A DNA stretch of 64,000 bases from Porphyromonas pogonae (GTDB lineage: Bacteria; Bacteroidota; Bacteroidia; Bacteroidales; Porphyromonadaceae). Both the position numbers and the translations under genes were made by a program. Position 1 is the stretch's first letter. Each line of letters opens with the position of its first letter. The notes under the pieces were generated by a model. It saw nothing but the letters and a program-made list of their open reading frames with translations. It was not told where the DNA came from and did not search any database. Below, in pieces: positions 56,953 through 64,000 of the stretch. The stretch spans positions 2,766,001 to 2,830,000 of the forward strand of contig NZ_CP143258.1 of the NCBI RefSeq assembly GCF_036320655.1, given 5' to 3'.

Positions 56953-58167
56953 TTATTTATTGATACGGTCGGCTTTGAGTCGCTCAGCTACAGCTTGCCC
57001 CAGTGCCCAAGCATCGTCGAGTACAGCATCAAGCCCTGCCATTTTCATCTCCACAGCGGTGCCTACACTCTCCCAATGCATTTCTTCGGCAAAGGGGGCG
57101 AGTTTCTTGACGGCTTGTCCTGACCAACTGAATGACCCAAAAGATGAGTAAATACGATTTTTGACCTCGCGTACTCGTATCATGTTGAGTATATTCTCAA
57201 TAGGCGTAAATATGCCATTGCAATAAGTGGGACTGCCTATGACGACCGCTTTGTATTTGAATATATCCCGAAGGATAATAGAGGGATCGGTAGAACTTAC
57301 GTTGTGACATACAACTTCGCGAATGCCACCCTCGGCAATGGAAGAAGCAATGGCGTCGGCGAGCTGCTCTGTATGACCGTACATCGAGCCATAAATGATT
57401 ACGGCTCCTTCTTCAGCTTCATAACGTGACATACGATCGTATATTGTGAAAGCCTCGGCAAAATGAGCTTGAGTCCATACCACACCATGGGTGGAGCATA
57501 TGTAATCAATCTCGATAGGCATCTTCTTAATATTATCCAAAACCTTCTGTACAAAATTGCCGTATTTACCTACGATACAGGCATAATAACGATACATCTC
57601 GGACAAGTAGTGGTCCAAATTGGTATCGCGGTCGAACACATGCCCGTCCAGCGTGCCGAAAGTACCGAAAGCATCAGCGGAAAAGAGCACTTTGTCGGTC
57701 TGCTCATAAGTAAACATGACCTCCGGCCAGTGCACCATGGGAGCCATAAGGAAAGAAAACTCATGCTTGCCGGTACGCAGAGCTGTACCGTTGCCCACTT
57801 CTACCACATTGTCGATAATACCGTAATATCCCTCGAGCATGTTCATCGTTTTCTTATTTCCCACAATTTTAATATTGGGGTAACGCTGACGTAGCAGACT
57901 GATAGCTCCACTGTGATCAGGCTCCATATGGTTTACCACAAGATAATCTATGACACGCCCCTGAAGTATGGACTCAAGTTTGTGGAAGAATACATCGGCA
58001 AAAGCAATATCAACGGTATCTACAAGCACAACCTCCTCATCCATGATGAGGTATGAGTTGTATGACACACCGTGTGGCAGTGACCACATGTTCTCAAAAA
58101 GTGGTTTGTTGCGGTCATTGACTCCTACATAGTAAATAGATTCGGTAACCTGAGGTACTTTGTACAT
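56953..58167 (-). CDS. flavodiiron protein (A-type flavoprotein)
   Basis: 404 residues. The beta-lactamase-like diiron domain (1-250) has HMEPDH at 80-85 and later ligands (SADAFGTFG; STHGVVW), and the flavodoxin domain (255-400) has YGSMYGHTEQLADA and SPTYCNGIFTP. Reduces O2 (or NO) to water (or N2O) and protects anaerobes from oxygen. It follows lgt by 8 bp, so the two are likely cotranscribed although unrelated in function. Confidence 0.94.
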   Translation of the reverse strand: MYKVPQVTESIYYVGVNDRNKPLFENMWSLPHGVSYNSYLIMDEEVVLVDTVDIAFADVFFHKLESILQGRVIDYLVVNHMEPDHSGAISLLRQRYPNIKIVGNKKTMNMLEGYYGIIDNVVEVGNGTALRTGKHEFSFLMAPMVHWPEVMFTYEQTDKVLFSADAFGTFGTLDGHVFDRDTNLDHYLSEMYRYYACIVGKYGNFVQKVLDNIKKMPIEIDYICSTHGVVWTQAHFAEAFTIYDRMSRYEAEEGAVIIYGSMYGHTEQLADAIASSIAEGGIREVVCHNVSSTDPSIILRDIFKYKAVVIGSPTYCNGIFTPIENILNMIRVREVKNRIYSSFGSFSWSGQAVKKLAPFAEEMHWESVGTAVEMKMAGLDAVLDDAWALGQAVAERLKADRINK

Positions 58168-58175
58168 GATATGTT

Positions 58176-59039
58176 TTATTTAGATTTAAACAATTGATTA
58201 TTCGTATCTACGGGATTTCGCAAAGCTCTTATTACAAACCAAATACCTGCGAGGACAAATGGTATACTCAAGAGTTGCCCCATATTGAGACCTATCTGGT
58301 CTATCATATTGAGCTCCCATGGCTCTTGTACTATCTTGATTTTCTCTATGATAAAGCGAGATAAGAATATGCCTATAAGAAAAACACCGAAAATAAGCCC
58401 GGAGTAACGGCGAGCATCGTCACGTTTCCAATACATCCACATACAGACGGCAAAGACTATAAGGTAACAGAAAGCTTCGTAAAGCTGGGTGGGATGACAC
58501 CCCAATACACCATCAGGGACAAGTGTCCAATATTCACGAGACCTCACAAATCGAAATCCGAGATCGCTACTGGTAGCGCGTCCGAAGATCTCGCTATTCA
58601 TGAGATTGCCCAGTCTGATCATGGCAGCTACAACACCGGTAGGGACGGCCAAGCGATCCAGAGTCCAAAGCATGGGCTTGTGTGTGACTTTGCGTGAGTA
58701 GATCCAAACGGCAATAATGATACCCAACGTGCCACCATGGCTGGCTAAACCGCCTTCCCAAATAGCAAATATTTTGAGGGGATTGGCAAGGTAATAAGAA
58801 GGATCGTAAAAAAGGACATGCCCCAGACGTGCGCCTATAACAGTGCCAAATAACACGTAGTAATAAAGAGAAGCTATCCACTCAGGCTTGAGCTTTTCGT
58901 GCTTCCACATACGTTCCTCAATCCAAGGACCGAGAATAAGTAAACCTAAGGCAAAGAGGAGACCATACCATCTGAGATCATGACCAAATATGGTAAACAT
59001 GGTAGGACTTACATCCCATGTAATTGCGCCGAGTATCAT
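58176..59039 (-). CDS. lgt: prolipoprotein diacylglyceryl transferase
   Basis: 287 residues, inner-membrane with about seven TM helices. The Lgt signature [15 protein letters not shown] is complete, with [11 protein letters not shown] and [11 protein letters not shown] upstream (catalytic His/Gly region). Transfers diacylglycerol to the lipobox Cys of prolipoproteins, such as the M48, NlpE-like and PsbP-like lipoproteins of this window. First gene of the run with fprA. Confidence 0.96.
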   Translation of the reverse strand: MILGAITWDVSPTMFTIFGHDLRWYGLLFALGLLILGPWIEERMWKHEKLKPEWIASLYYYVLFGTVIGARLGHVLFYDPSYYLANPLKIFAIWEGGLASHGGTLGIIIAVWIYSRKVTHKPMLWTLDRLAVPTGVVAAMIRLGNLMNSEIFGRATSSDLGFRFVRSREYWTLVPDGVLGCHPTQLYEAFCYLIVFAVCMWMYWKRDDARRYSGLIFGVFLIGIFLSRFIIEKIKIVQEPWELNMIDQIGLNMGQLLSIPFVLAGIWFVIRALRNPVDTNNQLFKSK

Positions 59040-59110
59040 TTATCTGTCAAGATTAGTTAATTGAGTTTGTCAAAATTTAGGGTAGAAGTATATACCGTAT
59101 CAGAGTAAGA

Positions 59111-59150
59111 AGGCGATAGCAGCCAAGAATTAGCCGGCCTCTCTATCGCC
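59111..59150 (-). terminator. hairpin downstream of ddh
   Basis: GGCGATAG (59112-59119) pairs with CTATCGCC (59143-59150) with a long loop that can pair further (GGC/GCC). No strong T-run, so the call is moderate. Confidence 0.5.
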
Positions 59151-59173
59151 CTCGAAAACTCAAAAGAAAGAAA

Positions 59174-60073
59174 TTAGCAAAGTTTTTGTATCCACTCTTC
59201 ACGATCGCCGGGTAGAAGGTCTATCACGGGGATCTCCTGCATAGTATAGGCACCGGGCTGCTGCTTGCGACCGGCACGAGCCACAGCTACAAGCACCTGG
59301 GCTGTGAGAGCGGGATTATTGATGTGCATGTTGAACTCGAGCAACTGATTATGTGTAGTTCCGGATACACCCTTGCGGGTCATATTGACTCCGTGTCCCA
59401 TATCGATGAGCTTGTTTACGTCGTCTACGATGGTTACGTGAGTTTCATCATGAGCAAAGTACTCGTCCTGCTTGATTGCCTTAGTTACCTCATCGGCCTT
59501 GGCTCCTTCCTGCAACTCCACATACACCATACGGCGGTGGATACCGGTACCGGTGGGGATAGTAACGGACAAAGCACCTTTGACACCATCGATAGCCTTG
59601 ACAGCTACAGTGTGTCCCATGCTCATGCCTGGACCAAAGTTGGTATAAGTAATACCATGGGGTACTATGGCTTCCATAAGAGTGCGCACCACAGAGTCAC
59701 TACCGGGATCCCAACCGGATGCTATAACGGCTGTGACACCATGCTTGCGGGCAGCCTCGCCCAAAGAACTGCGCAATGCCAATATATCCGTATGGATATC
59801 AAAACTATCTACAGTATGTATACCTTGTTCCAAAATAGCAAGAGCTGTTTTTTCTACCAAACGTGTGGGGGTACATAAAAGAGCTACATCTACGTCTCCA
59901 AGGTCTTTGATATCAGTAACCACATTATAGGGAGCAAGTTCCAAAGGTAGGTTTTCGATACTACGACGGACTACTCCGGCAATCTCAAAATCGGGGGCAG
60001 CTTCTAATGCCTGAATGGCATAGTGTCCAATATTTCCATAGCCGACTACAGCGGCTTTGATTTTCTTATTCAT
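59174..60073 (-). CDS. ddh: meso-diaminopimelate D-dehydrogenase
   Basis: 299 residues. The N-terminal NADP-binding Rossmann fold is KIKAAVVGYGNIGHYAIQALEAAPDFEIAGVVRR, with LLCTPTRLVE and the ASGWDPGSDSVVR substrate block, as in the Corynebacterium and P. gingivalis-type enzymes. It makes meso-diaminopimelate from tetrahydrodipicolinate in one step for peptidoglycan and lysine synthesis. Monocistronic. Its presence supports a Porphyromonas-like host. Confidence 0.95.
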   Translation of the reverse strand: MNKKIKAAVVGYGNIGHYAIQALEAAPDFEIAGVVRRSIENLPLELAPYNVVTDIKDLGDVDVALLCTPTRLVEKTALAILEQGIHTVDSFDIHTDILALRSSLGEAARKHGVTAVIASGWDPGSDSVVRTLMEAIVPHGITYTNFGPGMSMGHTVAVKAIDGVKGALSVTIPTGTGIHRRMVYVELQEGAKADEVTKAIKQDEYFAHDETHVTIVDDVNKLIDMGHGVNMTRKGVSGTTHNQLLEFNMHINNPALTAQVLVAVARAGRKQQPGAYTMQEIPVIDLLPGDREEWIQKLC

Positions 60074-60216
60074 TGATTCAGTGTACGATTAATAGTAAAT
60101 TGATTTATTGATAAATGTACATTGCAAAGATAACAATCTTATTGTAATTATAATATGCTGTATCCGCAAGAATCATAAGCTCTACACAAAGACCTATATT
60201 TACAATTATATACAAT

Positions 60217-60250
60217 AAAAAAGGACTCCGAAATAAATCCGAGCCCTTTA
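60217..60250 (-). terminator. terminator of the NlpE-like gene
   Basis: AAAGG-CTC pairs with GAG-CCTTT around an AT-rich loop; the minus-strand tail is TTTTTATTG. Confidence 0.55.
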
Positions 60251-60275
60251 ATAATAATCTTAATTTTGTTAATTT

Positions 60276-60728
60276 TTACATTTTTTTCAACACATAGCTT
60301 GCTGCAAGCTCTCCTTGGACTTCTTTTTTGTCCTTGTCCAGCATAGTGATAATACCCTCTCCTACTTTGAAGAATGTCTTTTCTCCATCTTTAGAAGTCA
60401 GAGTTAATTCGTCACCATTGAGCTCTACAGTGCCGGTCTCATCGAACTTATTGGCATTTGCCTTTCCAAGATACTCGGAAGTCTTGGTGTAAGTATTATC
60501 TTTACTAAGCATGATGGTCGTCTTAATACCTTCACAATCAGCGCAGGGCAATACTCCTTCATAAGTACCTTCAATAGACGTTGGAGCTTGGGCAGTCTCA
60601 ACAGTATCTGTTGCTAACGTTTCTACAGGAACTGTTGAGTCTACAACTTGAGCGTTTTCTTTTTTGCTACCATGACAAGACCCGAGAGCCACTGCTGCCA
60701 CAGCCAATGATAAAATGATCTTTTTCAT
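60276..60728 (-). CDS. NlpE N-terminal domain lipoprotein
   Basis: 150 residues. The signal peptide ends in LGSC (Cys18), then a Thr/Val/Ala linker to about residue 50, and the NlpE-like beta-barrel (IEGTYEGVLPCADCEGIKTTIMLSKDNTYT) with the CxxC pair PCADC. In E. coli NlpE senses surface contact and copper and envelope stress; here only the N-terminal domain is present, as is common in Bacteroidota. Located in the outer membrane or periplasm. Confidence 0.9.
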   Translation of the reverse strand: MKKIILSLAVAAVALGSCHGSKKENAQVVDSTVPVETLATDTVETAQAPTSIEGTYEGVLPCADCEGIKTTIMLSKDNTYTKTSEYLGKANANKFDETGTVELNGDELTLTSKDGEKTFFKVGEGIITMLDKDKKEVQGELAASYVLKKM

Positions 60729-60845
60729 CTTTTAATTCGTTTTAGTTAGTTTAATTTAAATAAAATTCACATTAGGCGAATATATCATCATAACGCTCGG
60801 GATATATGTTTTAATATGTAAGAAATAAAAAAAATCAAAGTTTAG

Positions 60846-61436
60846 TTAAAAAATACTCGGTTTGTTGGGTTCAACGATAAGCTCATGTATGGGTCTCTTG
60901 GGCACATGATGGACACCATTTTCATCCCGCCAATACTTTACATCAGCCGGGCTTTGTGCTTCGTCTATGACTACTTCTTCCACCGGCTTACCCAAAGCAA
61001 TAATACAATTGGGGAACAAATTATTGGGCAAATCAAACATACGCGCAAATTCCGCTGTACTAAAAGCCCTGAGTATGCATGCACCATAACCATCAGAAAC
61101 AGCCATAAGAGTAATAGCTTCGATTTGGATACCTTCATCAAATCGTGCAGAGGAGGCAATATCTGTATCCAACAGTTGTATGAGATAGGCTGTAGGTCTT
61201 TCGCCTTCTGCCGGTCCCGCCCATTCTGTAAGATATCCTGCCCAGCGAGCATTGGCCGTTATCTGGTTGCAAACCTCCGGATCGGTCACAATAATGTACT
61301 TGAGAGGCTGTATGTTTCTCAACGATGAGGTATAGCGCACTACTGACAACCACCGCTCAATCTGAAGCCTCTCAATCTTAACCGTCTCATCAAAGCGACG
61401 AAACGTGCGATTGTTTTGGATCAATGCTTTTATCAT
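60846..61436 (-). CDS. nitroreductase-family protein
   Basis: 196 residues. FRRFDETVKIERLQIERWLSVVRYTSSLRNIQPLKYIIV is the FMN-binding start (normally RRSxRxF...), and ITLMAVSDGYGACILRAFSTAEFARMFDLPNN the dimer and flavin core. The usual second Arg is partly altered (R-R-F-D). FMN-dependent reductases of this type act on nitro compounds or quinones, but the substrate is not evident. Single gene. Confidence 0.85.
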   Translation of the reverse strand: MIKALIQNNRTFRRFDETVKIERLQIERWLSVVRYTSSLRNIQPLKYIIVTDPEVCNQITANARWAGYLTEWAGPAEGERPTAYLIQLLDTDIASSARFDEGIQIEAITLMAVSDGYGACILRAFSTAEFARMFDLPNNLFPNCIIALGKPVEEVVIDEAQSPADVKYWRDENGVHHVPKRPIHELIVEPNKPSIF

Positions 61437-61781
61437 AATAGGGAATTTATATATGAGATTATATAAGAATACTTACACACCATCTATTAAAAAGGATTTA
61501 TAGACCTCAAACAGGGTGTTTGATTGTAATCTGTATCCTATTATTACAAATATAAGTATTTTTTCGTAAGGCCATGTCAGCACAGTTACAATTACCTATA
61601 GCCAATAGGATAAGACTACATAGATACTTATTTATAGGTATATGAGGCAATAATAATGCTATAAAATGGTGATTGACGTAGATATATAATCCCACTAATT
61701 TTGCTTCGATAAAACAAAATAATGCCTCATTATAAGAATTGAAAAGGGCAAAAGAATACAACACAATCAGAGACATCACTT
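61437..61781. other. intergenic region
   Basis: 345 bp between divergent genes; AT-rich. The 90-codon frame at 61507-61779 on the minus strand shows no family features. No RNA gene or strong hairpin seen. Confidence 0.5.
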
Positions 61782-62123
61782 ATGAGCGCCGATATCAGAG
61801 TATTCCTACATCATATTTATGAATTTCAGAAAGGAGTGCGAAGCATGGTACTTTGCACGCTCCATAACGAAGAGATAGAATTTGCGTGCAACCGCCTTGC
61901 AAGCAAGGAAATTTGCTATTTCTTACAGCCTACGCCCAATAAAGAGAGGACTAACGTATTCTTTGGCAGAAAAGAATGTCTGGATGCGATAAGACTTTTT
62001 GCAGAAGGGCGTCCGCTAAACGAATTAAGTCCGGAGGAAGACTTTATAGTAGGAGCTCTTTTGGGCTATGATGTGTGTACTCAATGCAAGCGTTATTGCA
62101 GAAGGAAAAAAGTGGCAAGCTGA
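61782..62123 (+). CDS. DUF2023 family protein
   Basis: 113 residues. [23 protein letters not shown] at the start and a Cys-rich end ([13 protein letters not shown]) fit DUF2023, a family often found next to flavodoxin genes in anaerobes; no flavodoxin gene is adjacent here. Possible metal binding through CxxC. It ends 80 bp inside the convergent membrane-protein gene, an unusually long 3' overlap. Confidence 0.75.
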   Translation: MSADIRVFLHHIYEFQKGVRSMVLCTLHNEEIEFACNRLASKEICYFLQPTPNKERTNVFFGRKECLDAIRLFAEGRPLNELSPEEDFIVGALLGYDVCTQCKRYCRRKKVAS

Positions 62124-62829
62124 TCTCTCGGTTCTTGTATTGCTGAGACTGCTCGAAAAGAATCATAGTAGTATCCTTTTTGACATCTTCATCTTCTTCC
62201 AAAATCCCAGAGAGATCCATAGACAAGATAAGATACAAGGCCAATCCATTGAATGCTATAATAAAGAACATACTCCACGAAAGCAGATTGATGCTTTTGA
62301 CGATGGAACGATCCAGAGAAAAGCGATAAAATATAAGCCAACACAACACAATATGCAATGTAGCTACAGCCATGGATACCAGCCAAGTGAATCCCAATAA
62401 AGTAATAAGCCACGCAAGTGGCATGGCTACGCTATACTCGCGCACCAATAAACCATACTCCCTTTCGGTCAGTGACAATGAGAGAATCCGTGAAAGTCTC
62501 GAAACAGAGGCGACTAATACAATAATCCCCAACACATAGAATACTAAGAAAAGAACGCTGCGTAGATTCTCTGCATCCTTGTTCATCTTAAGACCAAAAT
62601 TGAAGACCGGTTCCAGAACAAAACGGAGAACTAATACAATAAGGATAAATGAGTAGATACGTTTGCTTGTTTTGACCTCATCGACAAAAGAGATATCCTT
62701 CATCTTCAAGAATAGTAATCCAGCAAACAAATCTTTGATCATAAGCCAATAGCCTTTGAGTTTATCCCTGGTCGCACGTAGCGACTCTACAAAGAATTCA
62801 TTAACAATAAGCTTCTTATATCCCTCCAT
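62044..62829 (-). CDS. integral membrane protein, YIP1-like
   Basis: 261 residues with about five TM helices ([78 protein letters not shown]), between a charged N-terminus and a soluble tail of about 55 residues. The layout resembles Yip1-domain proteins. The last 27 codons overlap the DUF2023 gene on the other strand, so either overlap is real or the tail is a recent extension past a lost stop. Confidence 0.7.
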   Translation of the reverse strand: MEGYKKLIVNEFFVESLRATRDKLKGYWLMIKDLFAGLLFLKMKDISFVDEVKTSKRIYSFILIVLVLRFVLEPVFNFGLKMNKDAENLRSVLFLVFYVLGIIVLVASVSRLSRILSLSLTEREYGLLVREYSVAMPLAWLITLLGFTWLVSMAVATLHIVLCWLIFYRFSLDRSIVKSINLLSWSMFFIIAFNGLALYLILSMDLSGILEEDEDVKKDTTMILFEQSQQYKNREISLPLFSFCNNACIEYTHHSPKELLL

Positions 62830-63174
62830 AAATAAATCTACAATTGATTAAAATCCCTGCCGAAGTCGTCCCAACTCATAATTACAGCTCTCCAAACAGA
62901 ATTATGGGAGCACGTAAAAGGATTTGATTAATAAACAATAAGTCACAATAATTTATCAGCTACAAAAGTAATGATTTTACATTTACTGGCAAAAGAGCCG
63001 ATTATGAGTATCGTGACGAATCAACCCTTCGGCTCTCGATCATAAGCATACATTATATATGTATAACGGTTGATCAGCATTGTTGATCAAAAAGTATATG
63101 TCACACCAATATAATTAAACATATTCATCCAACACACAATTATGCAGTAAAAAAGGGGGAGAGTAAGTCCCCCT
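62830..63174. other. intergenic region with hairpins
   Basis: 345 bp. AGAGCCGA/TCGGCTCT (62994-63001 with 63029-63036) forms an 8-bp stem; the terminator of the next gene is at 63152. Otherwise nothing seen. Confidence 0.5.
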
Positions 63175-63176
63175 TT
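63152..63176 (-). terminator. terminator overlapping the stop codon of the last gene
   Basis: AAAGGGGGA (63152-63160) pairs with TCCCCCTTT (63168-63176); minus-strand tail TTTTTACTGC. It includes two bases of the TAA at 63177-63175. Confidence 0.7.
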
Positions 63177-64000
63177 ATCTTCTCAAAATTACCCTTCCAT
63201 CATACTCCAAGTTCAGTAAACTTTTTGAAGAAATGTAATAATCCAGATAATCAAATTGTATAAACTCTACCAGAGCATTGGTTCGAATGTAGAATGTATA
63301 CTTACTCCATGTGTTATCGACGTAAGAGATGTCTGTGTTGGGATTAAAAGTACCGGGAACAATTTTCAACCTTGAGGGATCGTTGATGGTACCATAAGTT
63401 CCATAATATTCCGAATAAAAGGAGATCAGGCCCTCAATTTTGATAGAATGCCTTGGCAAAACTCTATTAGGATCATCAAGCCACTCTTGTACAGTCTTTG
63501 TATCCTCATTGTCATACGTTACTTTACCATACGTATTGGATACCGTTCTGAGATAATATAGGGTAAAAGGTTTACTTTTATCAATATCATCTTTGACAAT
63601 GATACGATAATGCCCCTTACCATCCAACATCTGTACTGAGATATTAGAATTAGCTCCTGTGTTATTATAAGAATAACGAATGTCTCCATCATAAGGGACA
63701 TTTTGCACTCCACCTACAGGACCATATTTCAATTGCCCCTGCACCATGCTATAATTTCCCAGTGTCACCTTATCATCCTTATAATAATCCGACATGAGAT
63801 TTATTGTCTCAAATGCATCATCATTATTTCTTATAAAATGAAGAGTTACTGTATTTCCTATTGATGGTGCATCCTTCACAGTATATTTATAAAAATATCT
63901 TTGATCTTTAACCTCCAATATCATTTGATCATTCTGTGTTAAATCCGGCGTAAGCTCCCTTGTTTCAATGTAGACCTCAAACGGAAAAGCTGTGGAAGGG
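63175..64000 (-). CDS. partial gene, surface-type protein of unknown function
   Basis: The reading frame is open to the window edge (FEVYIETRELTPDLTQNDQ precedes the first internal ATG at 63924), so 63924 is not the start and the N-terminus lies outside. The visible 275 residues are beta-rich with many Asn, Thr and Tyr, typical of exported Bacteroidota proteins. The C-terminus ends LEYDGRVILRR, without an obvious T9SS sorting domain. I do not recognise a family. Confidence 0.7.
   Translation of the reverse strand, partial: PSTAFPFEVYIETRELTPDLTQNDQMILEVKDQRYFYKYTVKDAPSIGNTVTLHFIRNNDDAFETINLMSDYYKDDKVTLGNYSMVQGQLKYGPVGGVQNVPYDGDIRYSYNNTGANSNISVQMLDGKGHYRIIVKDDIDKSKPFTLYYLRTVSNTYGKVTYDNEDTKTVQEWLDDPNRVLPRHSIKIEGLISFYSEYYGTYGTINDPSRLKIVPGTFNPNTDISYVDNTWSKYTFYIRTNALVEFIQFDYLDYYISSKSLLNLEYDGRVILRR

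Overview
The window looks like a chromosomal segment of a Bacteroidota bacterium of the Porphyromonas type. The signs are TAnnTTTG promoter -7 boxes, an S16 protein with a long Ala/Lys/Glu-rich tail, the RprX/RprY pair, a meso-diaminopimelate dehydrogenase, DUF3109 and DUF2023 proteins, and a fermentation set (aspartase, ADP-forming acyl-CoA synthetase) expected of an amino-acid-using anaerobe. Genus level is inference; no rRNA operon is present.

Layout. 1-12.9 kb: an M16 protease (cut by the window edge), a VOC protein, aspartase, an M48 lipoprotein protease, RNase R, the RprY/RprX two-component system, a DUF3109 protein and ribosomal protein L19. 13.4-24.4 kb: a GH29 fucosidase, tRNA-His, a CapA-like protein, S16, a small lipoprotein, an acid phosphatase/porin pair and a large beta-propeller lipoprotein. 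25.7-33.9 kb: a creatininase-like protein, ADP-forming acyl-CoA synthetase plus aminotransferase, GAPDH and DnaK. 50.7-64 kb: a PepSY membrane protein, a second GH29 fucosidase, the lgt-fprA-nagB cluster, ddh, an NlpE-like lipoprotein, a nitroreductase, DUF2023, a membrane protein and a partial surface-type protein.

Inside this backbone sits a 16.2 kb integrated mobilizable element (33927-50202) at the 3' end of dnaK, bounded by a 61-bp direct repeat that includes the dnaK terminator. Its left part (excisionase-like HTH gene, tyrosine integrase, membrane protein, primase, relaxase) is decaying: four frameshifts, an integrase deletion and one IS982-family insertion in the primase. Its right part is intact and cargo-like. 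It holds an AT-rich four-gene operon (43827-47689) encoding two proteins that look like NA37/YejK nucleoid-associated proteins around a membrane-anchored protein, then a Schlafen-AlbA/ATPase regulator translationally coupled to an antirepressor-Fic fusion. The four-gene operon is the best candidate here for an undescribed system, possibly phage or plasmid defence.

The region also carries a family of small repeats. A 187-bp MITE is present four times, always with 5-bp target duplications. A 1102-bp element containing a minisatellite and an outward-type promoter is present twice in inverted orientation about 29 kb apart, bracketing the fermentation genes, dnaK and the island. A possible shorter relative lies at 5.05-5.45 kb. 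These repeats give the segment the means to invert and rearrange.
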